From assembly GCA_914767715.1 (NCBI GenBank), contig OU612074.1, forward strand, positions 7,765,501-7,829,500: a stretch of DNA of 64,000 nt, read 5' to 3'. This document shows, piece after piece, positions 45,122-56,700 of this stretch. Origin of the DNA: Membranipora membranacea (lineage: Eukaryota > Bryozoa > Gymnolaemata > Cheilostomatida > Membraniporidae). The position numbers and the translations under genes are program-made. The notes beneath the pieces were generated by a model. That model worked only from the letters and a program-made list of their open reading frames with translations, did not search any database and was not told where the DNA came from. How positions within the stretch are numbered: position 1 is the stretch's first letter; each line of letters begins with the position of its first letter.

Positions 45122-48100
45122 TCAATCAACATCCTCAATATTAAATTCTTCTGGATCATCTTCTATAGTTGTCTTATCTTCCAATGACTGATCTGTGTTC
45201 TCTGCTATCGTAGTGTCTCCTAGGGTACCTGTGTGAATACATAACAATATATACATAGATAGAACAGTGTGGGTACAAAAATTGTTCCCATCTGGGAACG
45301 AAGAGGCATGCTTTCGCTGCCTGCCTGCCTGTCACTGCTTGCATGATCTGCACATCTCATTTGAATTCGGTTTTACCTGATCGCAAGAGCAAAAGTGCAA
45401 AAAGTCACATCCATTTTTCAGTTGCATTAGATTTATTAATCTCAGCAGATCTTTGGCCCTGCTAATAATGTATGCCGTCCTGAAATCTCCTGCAACAGTC
45501 ACCGTTGTGTTTTTTTTCATTTGAATTATGACTTTATGCTCACCATACAAAGTTGTAGTTTCTAAGTTGATATCGTAGCTTGTGTACTTCTCATCTAATT
45601 TATCAGCCTGATTATAATATCTGTGACTAGCAGTGACATCTAGTGGTGGTATCAATGATGATAATTCTCTGTGAGTTCCTCGCCTGTAACAAAAAGGTGA
45701 CAATACATTTAATTTAATTGTCCTGTCAATAAGTGACAGTCCGAATTCCCTTTTAGCTACAAATTGACATAGTTAGGCATTGTAGCAATCATATTTCAAA
45801 TTATTGTTGGGTTGTGCAAGTTCAAAGTTTCATAATGTCCGTTTATATACATTTGAAGGATAGCATTCAATCCGCTTTCAATATTCAAGGAGAGGCACAT
45901 GAGTGTTTCGCATTTCCCTTATCTGCTGTCTATCGGTAAGATAAGGAAGGTACTCCCAGAAAAACTGAACAAAACAAAGTAATTTTAGGGGAGGGGGTTC
46001 AAATTTGGTACACGTTCAGCTCATCAGTTACAGCAAATTTTTAATGGGACATTGAGAGGGGTACAAACAAACAGACTACAAACACAGATCAGAAAATGGG
46101 ATGCCAGCATAGACTTCATAAAAAACCTAGTCAGGACACCGTATATAGCTGAAGTGAGGTACTTAATTGTGGGGCGACGTAACGTCATTGGAAGGTGTAG
46201 GAGCAATGATGCTATCATTGATTTACTGTCCATAATCCAGGTTTTTTGTTCATAACTGGATCAATTTTGAATTTCAAAGTTGCTTTACGATCAGCAGCAT
46301 CTTGTTATCAGCTTGATGCTATTTCCTCTTCAAAAAATTAATTTCGCCTAAACGAACAAGCTGCTAAACCTATTTTTATTTTCAAACTCGAAATCCGATC
46401 AAAATTGATCGAGTTTTCGACAAAATTCCTGGATTTTGGACTATAAATCAATGATAGCATTATTGCTTCTACACCTTCCAATGTTGTTACGTTGCCCCAC
46501 AATTAAATGCCTCAGTGCCTCAATGCTAATGCTCCATATAGTGACATGTCTAGGTTTATATTAAGTCTATTTATGTCACTTTCATATGCTGTAGAGCAGG
46601 AAGTATGTCTGTTGTTAGAGAAGCACCACTATGTGTTGATACAGTCTGGTGTTTGATAGTAGATTGATTATCTAGAGTTGATCTGTTAGCTGCAAACCAT
46701 GCTGGCTTTCTCATAGGCAGCCAACCTGTAAAGTAGTCAGCAAAGGTGAACCACAGTATAAAGAAATTCATAGATATATATATGTGCTGGGATTTCCTTT
46801 GCCTTTCCCATTGCCACCTTCACACTACATAACTTGCCTAACTTGTGACACCACTCTGACCAAAGCCATGACTGATGGCACCAAAGGTTTGAGCTCACAA
46901 CATGAGTGGTCGAAAAATAATTTCACTTACTCACCATGCTTTTTAGTGGAGGTATTACAATGCATTAATCCGCGGGCGGCCATTGATACATCCATTGGTG
47001 CCTTGCCTGTTACATTGCGAGATTCAAACCTGAAAATAGCCAAAGTTCAACACGGACACTCATCAATGGAAATACCATTCGAAACAAGGAATAAAAACAC
47101 CCTGCGTACACGCTATACGCAACAATGTGTGCAACCAGTTGGTTACATTTGTTTTCATATTCAACTGGAGCATTGGATAAATTGAAATAACAACATAGCA
47201 TATGTTCATACCTATCGGAGAGACAGTCAGAGTCGGAGAGATACTCCACCGCCCGTCTTGCATTCTCTATGTTAGTGAGGAAATGAGGGAAGTTTTGATG
47301 AAGACAGAGCCTGTAAAAGTCTGATGACACTTTGGATTGCTCGAATACCTGAAAGTTAAAAAAAAATCATCAAAACCCACAGAGAGCATGACAGTGCAAT
47401 ATTATTTTTTATATAATGTTAAATAACATGTTATATGTGGTTGTGCAGAAGGCAGTATGTGGTGGAAGTGCATCTCTTGTTTCTAATATTTCAAATCGAC
47501 CATGTGGTGGTGAGGATAGTGATGGTGGTGGTGGTGATAATGGTGATGGTGGTGATAATGGTGATGGGGGTGGTGGTAGTGGTGGTGATAATGGTGATGG
47601 TAGTGATAATGGTGGTGTTGGTGGTGGTGATAATGGTGGTATTGGTGGTGGTGATGGTAGTATTGTTGGTGGTCTTTTATGCAATGCCACATCAAGTCTC
47701 CCTATCTGCATACTGCATCAAATTCATATCAGTAAAGAGCTTCATCGGATAAGAGAGCCATGTTTTTATTCACCTGCCTGTTCCGGATTGAAGTCCATCT
47801 CTCGTCTACTGTGATGAGCAAGATGTGTTGGTAGAAGAGATTCCTCCTCATTTATACTTTCATTCCTCTTACAGTAGAGAACTTTACCTAGAGCTCTAAA
47901 GATTACCAGTGTAGGGTCCTTGTGACACAAACTGTCCACTGGTTCTGTGGTTGTTGGTTTTGCACTTTTCGACTTGCCTAGAGAGAAAAGATTTCAGGGC
48001 AATAGCGATCAATTTGACTACATTTGCTATAGCGAGGCACATTTTCCCAAACCGAGAACTGGTTACACTTTACCATATTTAATCAAACTACTGACGATCA

Positions 48101-50836
48101 GCCCTAAGTTTCCACAGGCAGAAAATTACCGAATTAGTATACTATGTTCACCTGAGGTAGACTTCGCTCTTTTCCGACTGTTGCCAGCAGATGTACATTT
48201 CTTTGAATTTCCACCATTAGAAAGCTCAGGTTGACAGTAGGTAAATTGTAGAGTATTAACTGCGGTCCTTATATCACCATCACATGATTCACTTAAGCTC
48301 ATAATATGAGGTTTAGCCGACAAAGCATCAGGACCAAGTTCTAAGTCTGATATGGTAGTCAGTAGGCGACGCATGTCAGTTTTAGGTATTGGATTAAATG
48401 CCAGGTGAGTAATGTTTAAATCTGATTGCAGTTTGTCTGGAAATAATGTCCGGTCACTAACTGAACCTACAAGAACAAAAATAATTGTGAAAACCTAGAT
48501 CTCTTGCAAGCGTGACCAAATTGTCTATCTTTTTCAATGAAGATGCACTTCGATTGACGATGTCAAAGAAAATGATCAGCCATTTATGGTCCATGGCAAG
48601 TAGTGCCATTCAAATAAGTTAGTATGGACAATGATAACTTGGCATGAGTTGCTTCACTCAACTTGGGATTTTATTTTAGAGGTCATAACTCTACCCAAAA
48701 CAGCCACTGGCAAAGAGCCAGGATGGGTGTATTGGAGGTTTCACCTCTCATTACATATATTTCATTTGATAAATATTGACAATTAATATTGAGCCTACAT
48801 AACTCCATTGAAAAGTGAAGAGACTACTGGACAACACAATAGCGACAGCAATAAATGACCAATCAGTTCAAAGCCTATTTTGGGGTTGAAATCCGACTAC
48901 TGCAGTTAGTTTACCCCCTTATATCATACCTGATGTATTGTATATGACGATTAGAGGACAGCGTGCTGACTTGACATACATTCTAAGTTTATTCTGCCAC
49001 TCCGTAGGGTTCCTCATATATACATTAGGTATCTCCTCTACCAAAATAATGTGCCTATCATGGCTGGCCGTATCATCTAACTGTAGGGATTTATATCTAT
49101 AAGATAGAAATATGGCAATCAATATTATTTTCGGGTTCACTATCTTTGTTTGCAATTACAGTAATAATTTTCCCAATAATATACATGTAAGAGCCAGTTC
49201 ACACTTCTCGATATAAATTCTATCATGTTTGTCCGCCAGCGTAGAATCACTATAGGTGGGAACTGAGGTCTAAAACTACGATAAATCTCTTAGTTGAAGT
49301 CTGCTGAGCTGTCCGCTTGGTGTGTGAAAATGCAATGAAGAACGTGGAAATGAAAATGGAGAATAATCATTTTGATAGCCAGCTTGAATACCAGCATCAA
49401 ATTATTAGCCCAGATCCTCACACTAGGTTGGTCTATAATGAGACCACCCCAGCCGAACACTCACTTATTAGCCCTCAGGAGGAAGCTGTCAAATAGACTG
49501 GTTTGTGATTGATATTGTACATAGTTGTCTCCCCTGTCTGACAATGACTCTGTATAGTCAGAGGTTTGGTTACTCCATCGATTAATACTGATAGACAACT
49601 CCGAACATACAGTCTCTAACGCACAGGTCTTCCCACAACCTACAACCAATCAGTAAGGAGGTGCATCCAAACAAGTATTCAAACCTGCCATACATGCAGT
49701 ATGATGTTGTGTTGTCAAAAAATGTTTCAAATATTTCAACAGCACCAAAATTGTATTCCATCCACTTTAATGCTTTAACTCCTTCTTGCTGCACACACAC
49801 AGTTCAGAAGGTCCTTCATAGCCTCACACTTTTAGGATGCATTGTATAATTTCTAGGATGCATTGCCGTTTCTAGGATGCATTCTAGTTTTTAGGATGCA
49901 TCACATCCTAGAAATTAATAGCATTTAGGGCACCTTGCAACCCTCTTCAGGGCCAACCCGACCTCAGTTTTACTCCTGAACAGGGGCTTTGCTTTGATAT
50001 TTCAAATCCGAAAGCATTATCATTTCAAAGCTCGACCAATTGCAGATTAAAATCCAAATTTACCCGACGGTCCGGTTATGAGAAGGATTTTCTCTCTATG
50101 TTGCTCGTGTTTCTGAGGGTGGGTAGATAACCACTGATAAAGCTGCTCTATCTTAGCCTTATTACCAGCTACCTGTAATTATGAGATAACATTAACAAGA
50201 TATAGGTATAGGTTTGAGTGCGCGCACACCTTGAATACCACCGTTATATTGAAGATAAAACCTGTAATATATAAATTTAAGATTAAGATAAAGGCTACTC
50301 ACAAATTTTAAACGTTTATAGTCAGTATGCTAGCTTTGCAGGAGCTTGCAAGATCGATTTGAGGTCTAATTTAACTCAAGAAATCAGGCGCAGAAGTGTG
50401 ACAGCTTACCACACCACAATACAGATCGTGGTGGTGCCAACATCAGGCGAGTAGGTTTGACTCAATAAAATTAACTCAAATTCGGCAGTTGAAGCTCTGC
50501 GCTGGTGGTGATTGGGGTCGAATTCTAGGCAATGATGAAAATTATTTTGATATTGAAGCCTACAATAAAGTCGCCAGAACTTGATACATCTTGAATAAGC
50601 ACCGAATAATCACTCACCTCCTTAACAGCAGTTGGTTTGAATTTATTTAGCCAGAGATCGGTGGAAATGAGAGATCTGCCCGACAGAATTGGTGTCACAT
50701 GAGAAGACTTGAGTTTCCGTTTGCGAGAAGCTACTGGGGCAGCCTTTTGTTTAGGCCGACTCGGGCCTGGCTTCTCGCATATAAACTCGATATCATCATC
50801 ATCGAAATCACAATCCAACCAGGCTTTGTCGTCCAT
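45122..50836 (-). CDS. RAD17: RAD17 checkpoint clamp-loader subunit (about 11 exons)
   Basis: Exons (minus): 50618-50836, 50064-50172, 49465-49639, 48930-49096, 48152-48466, 47778-47977, 47212-47348, 46935-47029, about 46570-46725, about 45544-45683, 45122-45228. Evidence in order: LWLNKFKP (like WVDKYKP), Walker A GPSGCGKT split over exons 2 and 3, YQSQTSLFDSFLLRANKYKS, Walker B-type HIILVEEIPN, CPLIVIYNTSG, ESCDGDIRTAVNTLQF, IFRALGKVLYCKR, FYRLCLHQNFPHFL, ARGLMHCNTS, PAWFAANR, and an acidic C-terminus ending EEFNIEDVD like the conserved RAD17 tail. Rad17 replaces Rfc1 and loads the 9-1-1 clamp at DNA damage for ATR signalling. Phases agree except the exon 9/10 junction, which is unresolved; intron 6 appears to be GC-AG. 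About 600 aa. Confidence 0.9.
46125..46560. repeat. Palindromic element in RAD17 intron 9
   Basis: About 125-bp arms (46125-46250 and 46425-46560) share TTAATTGTGGGGC, AACGTAAC and ATTGGAAGGTGTAG in opposite orientation. The inner parts also pair (GGATCAATTTTGAAT against ATCAAAATTGATCGAG). Its right end reaches the 3' end of exon 9. Confidence 0.75.
47500..47675. repeat. GGTGAT/GGT-type simple repeat in RAD17 intron 6
   Basis: Runs of GGTGGTGATAATGGTGAT units. They produce spurious Gly/Asp-, Val/Met-, His- and Pro-rich open frames on both strands. Confidence 0.95.
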
Positions 50837-53728
50837 CGCCCCTACAAATTGTGAGAATCTACACAAATAACAGTAGGCAATGAAAAATTATAATAATTGC
50901 ACCCGTCCAACATATCATGTGTTTGACTTGTGGCGCTTGCCAGCAAATTTTCAGCAAATCATCTTTGTCAATCAACCATTCACATGGAACAAACTTGTAT
51001 GCAGAGATAACTCAGCTCTTTAATTATTGCGCAGTTGCTATGAAGTGATTGTGAATGACTGTTTGATTTTCCAATGAAATTACAGTGCAGTTCACTTAAT
51101 TCAAACCTCAGGGGACCACAAAAATTTGTTCTAATCAAGCAGTCTGAATTAAGTGACATTAGAATGTATTGAGCTCTGGCCGAAGTTTCCTATGTGAATG
51201 AACAGGAGTTTTGAATTATAATAAAGTTCGAATTAACCAGCTTACACCATTCTCCCTGCTTACACTGTATAGCAATATACTAAACATATAAATCTCTCAT
51301 TGCAATTGAAAATTGAAACAGGATTTTCCCATGACATGGCCTGCACTGTCAGCGCTCATCACAATTCCTAGAAGTGGGAAGGGTGGACTGCACAGTGCAC
51401 ACACCTTGCTAATCCCACATTTTCCAGAATATTGACTGAAAGCTGCAAAGCATAGCAATCATAGCATGGTTCTTGTATTCCACAACTAGGCTGAAGTGAG
51501 AAATGGGCACAAGAAGGTTATTCCTATAATTTATTACTTTGTTTAGGGTTAATTAATCATTGTAAGAAATAAAGTTAACTAAGGCTTTGCACTTGCAGTG
51601 TGAGTGACCCTAGGCCAAAGGAGTAACTGTTACTCCTTGCTAGGCTTAACTAAGTAGTCACCAGCTCCTTCTCCTTGGCCCTTGGACTTGTAATCATTAT
51701 ACAATAAGGTCATAATCATGATTGTATATAACAAACAGGTACAAGGCATACAGCTATAATGCACAAGGTGCCCATTCATTGACTGACACTAAAACATTGC
51801 CACTAACATGACATCAATGAACTTAGTTCATTGATGACATGGGACTATTTGGCATGTATTTTTATCCTGATTTTAAGAAGTTGTTTCTTTTTTGACTAGT
51901 CTCTATAAACAATTGACCAATTGTCAATCAGAAAACAAAACTGACCAATCAAAACATGTGTAGCTAAAATCATGCTAAAATGCTCTCTACAATATCTATC
52001 ATAGAATCATGACTCAAATTGAGACATGCCCTGGTAAGGTTTTTGTGACAATGTATAGACAACTTCTTCAATGATAGACCAGTACAGACTTGAAAATCAA
52101 AGACCACGCCTGAAAATCAAGGATGGGGCTAGTTATTCCATAATCAGTTCAAGCTCTCCTTCTTTGAGATTATATGATGAATTTCCATATCAAAGTCAAA
52201 TACGCTGCAGCCTATGTTATGTGCCAGTACTGACTTCATTTAGACAGCGAAAGCCATATGACTACTGCATTCCCTGACTTGGCAGTAGTCATATGGCCAG
52301 AAATTGCCAAAACCTAATGGTTCGTTGCTGAGATGAGGCAAGACCTGCTAGAGGTCTCGGTTCACAGATCGCATGCTCCTTGACAGGACTGAACTATGTG
52401 TGATGTGTGATCTGAGGGAATTTTTGTGGATAAAATAGTCTGGCTGGAAATGAGCAAGGATTGAACTTTGTGGACCAAGCTCTCCTGTTCCTTGCTGGGA
52501 CCACTTCACTCATGCACTATTTATCATTATTTTCAGAAATGAATCGCCTCGCTCCATCATGAAATAGATTTAAAATATTCCTTAGACTTATGAGATGAAC
52601 TTTATGGACACTTCCATAAGCAAACCAATGCTCAAATTGGATTTATTTGTAACAATGGTCTCCTGATGAGAGAGCTAATTTATTCAGGACCTTTGCACAT
52701 TTAGCCTAGCATGTCTTGACACACATTGTTTGGTTGGGGGGACATTTTAATGTGAAAGTTACCCAAATCTGCACATCATGCAGAAGAAGGAAGAGTGGCT
52801 ATCTTGTGTCTGTTCTCATTATCATTACCATTGTTGTGAAATAGAGACCCAAGTGAAAGAATTGGATTTGTTCCATCTAACATACCTGTGAACAACAACA
52901 GCTTCGGTTTCCAAATACATATTAGATACATTTATAAGCAGAGTACAAAAAATGATCCGACACTAAATTCTGTGTAGTAATAATTATTATCCACTACAAT
53001 CATATTGAAGTAACTATTTAAGGTGATCACTGTAAAATAATAACCAACCTAGTATGCATGTATCTAGTTATAAACTATGCCAGGGGAACACAGTCAACCC
53101 CATTATTATGTGGTAGAGAAAAAGCGTGTCTCAAGCATTTAGTATTCATCATCTCAGTATACCAAAAAAAAAAAGAGTTTTCAATCATAGAACTTGAAAC
53201 CATAACATAGTACATAAACAATTGAGTATGCGCAACCAAAGAATAACCCCCCATGTTAGCTTTTCTCATGTGCCTTTCCCGCTGTGGGTTTGAAGTAACT
53301 TGTGACTAGCAAAAAATCCATAACGCAACGCTTGGTAGGTACATATGAGCACTGGTTTCACAATCAGTAGTAAAACAGTCGGGCAGTGAAGTGATTGCCC
53401 AGCCTAATAACTCTATAATTGAGGAAACTCGGGCTATTATTATAAATATGGCAAAGCAGTTGCTGGCAAAAAATCATCCGAAAACAGGATTTCAAAAATT
53501 TCACATCAGTCTCGCTGCATGCAGTAGATGAACGTCCGAGGACAGTTTCATCACCGATTCAGTTTCTGCACTATGCTTCGATAGCCTCAATCGCTTTGCT
53601 TTAGTTCAATTGGCAACTGGGCATTATGGGAATGATTTTAGATTGCATGTTTCAGTCACACATAGACATCTGGATGGGTGTGTGTGCGTGTGTGGATTAC
53701 TGTTGTTATCAAATGCAATATGTCTAGT
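50837..53728. other. Intergenic region between RAD17 and the ERM gene
   Basis: 2.9 kb with no recognised gene. It contains the RAD17 promoter side and the ERM 3' flank (both genes minus strand). A small palindrome GGAGTAACTGTTACTCC is at 51620-51636. Open frames 52071-52277 and 53075-53269 have no motif. Confidence 0.45.
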
Positions 53729-56700
53729 TTACAATCTCTCGAATTCATCTACTCTCTTCTTGGTGTTGCCTCTTCGGATATCCTTGAGTGTTTTGTACTT
53801 GTCTCTTCCTATTAAATACAAGTTATATATACAATACTATATGAGGACTTGGAGAGGGACTTGAACTTGGAAAGGAACTTAAAAATTGAATTTTGACTTG
53901 AAGAACTTGAACTTTGAAAGGAACTCTGAACGTATTACCCCCGAATTACTAATCATCCAAGTATCCTAGACTTTATTATACATGTGATATTACCTTGCAT
54001 GACGTTCTCTATGTGAATAATATCCTCGGCTGTTCGTTTAGTGTCGTCTTGTGTCTTCTTGAGTTCACCCTTGAGGTCCTCGAGCTGTTTCTGCAGTCTC
54101 TGGTTCTTAGCTGCCAGTGTCTCTCTCTCCTCCTCTGGTCTGGGTACATCTCCCTCTCCCACCTGTAGGTCTGCGGTGTAATCCTCCTTATCATCCTCAT
54201 CATTACCATCATCCTCTCCTACAAACAAGACAGGTATCAACCAATCAAAATCAAGCAAAACGTCAATTGACCAATCAAAATGAAACAAAACGCCAATTGA
54301 CCAATCAAAATGATTCAAGACGTCAATTGACCAATCAAAATGATGCAGCACATACTTCGACCAATAAAATTGCTAGAATGCAACAGCGTATACACTCAAA
54401 CCAAGTGTTATGGAATATCTATGCAGGCAATCACATTGCAGTTTGTCGCGTTCAACTGGTGCGCCTGCAGCAGTTGAATACAAATTAAAAGCAAACTGGA
54501 TCATACTTGATCTAAAATAGCTGCATGGTACACTAGCTGCGGTATAAGTGATATTAGCACATACCCTCTTTAGTGTAGAGAACAGCAGGACTGGAGAGTC
54601 TCTCCTCAAGTTCTCTCTTCTCCTCCTCCATCTTCAATCTGACAAAACAAGATACAGAATGTGTCACAGGAAAATCGGCTCTGGGTGGTGAAGCCATTAC
54701 ACAAGAAAATCATGCGTTAATTAATCAATTAGTTATTATGCCAAGGTGGCCAAATCTTTTAGAACAATCTGGACTGCTTCTTGTACACCACAACTGATAA
54801 ACTTTTTTGCAAAAGGCACCACCAGTAATTGTGATTTTGCAAATTTCAACATGAGTGTTCAAGTGATATTCATTGACTAAATTTTATAGCTGTAAGTGAA
54901 ATTTCACATTCAGTTGATACTGCGAAATGCCACATACAGGTACCAAGATTAAATTAATTACAGCAATGATTTGTTTTGAAAAAAAAGAATTTCAATTTAA
55001 AATGAGCTTCAGAGTCAAAGATGTCATCTAATGGGGTTTAACTGCAGAAATAAGAAACTCTGGCTGGAGAGCTTTAGCCTGCTTACCGATCTTCTCTATT
55101 AAATCAGTATAGAAAGGTTAAGAAGTGAAAAATATGCATGTCACCAATCACTGCTGCTGCTGTGTTGATGCACAAAACATGATTTTTTGGAGTTGTCCTC
55201 TGAAATGAGAACAGTGGACAACTCCTGCCAAGAAATAGTGGTTCTACATCAGGTATAAATAACAGAAAGGATAGGGAACGCATATTGAAAATATGTGAAT
55301 ATGAATTCACCACCATGAAAGTAGCCCAGACACACAAACTAAAACTATGAGTGATGACATAAAGCCGTACCAAATTAATGGCTTGATCTAGATGAAGGAA
55401 AATAAGTCACACCTGGGAACTGCTCAATAAGTGTCAAACCACCAGAATACTTTGGCGAGATTGTGCTTTGGATCTAGATCCAAGGTATTATTTGGAGCTG
55501 ATCTAAAAGACTAGAACTACAGCTGAACCATATGGTTAGTGCCACAGCATAAGTACACACACAGTGATAGAATAGTAAGTATATCACACAGATAGAAAAC
55601 AACACACAGTGGGGGTATCTTAGTATCAAGCCGTGGTTACTTCATGACTTGATACTAAGAGCGCAGGAAATAGTTAAATGAATCACGATAAGTAGATAAT
55701 AGAATAATGACAGACATTGGCAGATTATCCTACCAATTGTAATCACTGTCACATTTGCTTTCACAAGCACTGACAGAGCATATAAAAACCAAAAAATACA
55801 TAATACATACCTTTGTTGTTCGAGCTCCTCTCTGGCGACTCTTGCCTCCTCTTCCTTGACGAGTGCCTCCTTCTCTCTCCTCTCGGCCTCTGCTCTGGCC
55901 GCTGCTGCCTCTCCCTCCAGTCTCTCCTTCTCTTCTCTCTCTGCTGACGCTGCCGCAAGCGCCGCGGCTTGAGCTGCCTCAGCCAGCTGACGAGCCTCCT
56001 CTACGGCCTTACGTTCATCTTCTGCTGCCTGATAACAATAATACATAATATATAATAATTGTTATAATTATAGTATACTTCAATATGGACTGATGTGATA
56101 TTCCCTAAGACTAACATTTGGCCTTCTTTTCATATTTTCAATTTTTTCCTTATACAATGTCACAGAGCGTTGCCCTGTACACACATATATATATGTATAT
56201 ATATATATATAACATATATATATATACAGTATAACAAAGTAAATGCTTTTTGAATTGAAGTTTATAAAAAAGGATATTACGCGAACTAATATCAATAGAA
56301 GAATGTTGGGCAAAAATGTTAAGACAATTTTAAGTACAATATAGTCTTGCAAGGAAGTCACTATCAAAACTCCAAATGTCAAGTAAGCTGAGGGGTGTAT
56401 AGAAATCAAACTTTGAGTCCCCTCAAAGTTTGATTTCTATACACCCCTCAGCTTTGTTTGTTAACACGATAATATACTTAGTCGTAGTACTAGGAATAAT
56501 GCTTACAGCAGCTTTCTGTTCTAACTCTTGTGTTTTAGTTAGAGTCTCCTCTAGTTGTTTAGCTTGTCTCTCTCTCTCCTCCTCGAAGGCTTTAAGTCTG
56601 TCCTGTAACTCCTGCTTCTCGGTCTCGGCAGCCTCGCGCCTCTTCTTCTCCTCGCTCAACAACTTCCTGTCAACAAGAGACGAGAAAAATTAAATTCTGA

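Noticed and set aside
44894-45187. 97-codon plus-strand ORF
   Set aside because: Overlaps the RAD17 last exon antisense and lacks motifs; hydrophobic composition is due to AT-rich DNA.
47409-47814. Gly/Asp-rich, Pro-rich, His-rich and Val/Met-rich ORFs
   Set aside because: Frames of a GGTGAT simple repeat inside a RAD17 intron.
45122-50836. ATAD5/ELG1 clamp-loader-like gene
   Set aside because: WLNKFKP, the QSQTSLFDSFLLRA block and the acidic C-terminus fit RAD17 far better.
55642-56048. Separate Ala/Glu-rich protein gene on the minus strand
   Set aside because: Its open part is the ERM coiled-coil exon 55811-56028 read through into the intron.
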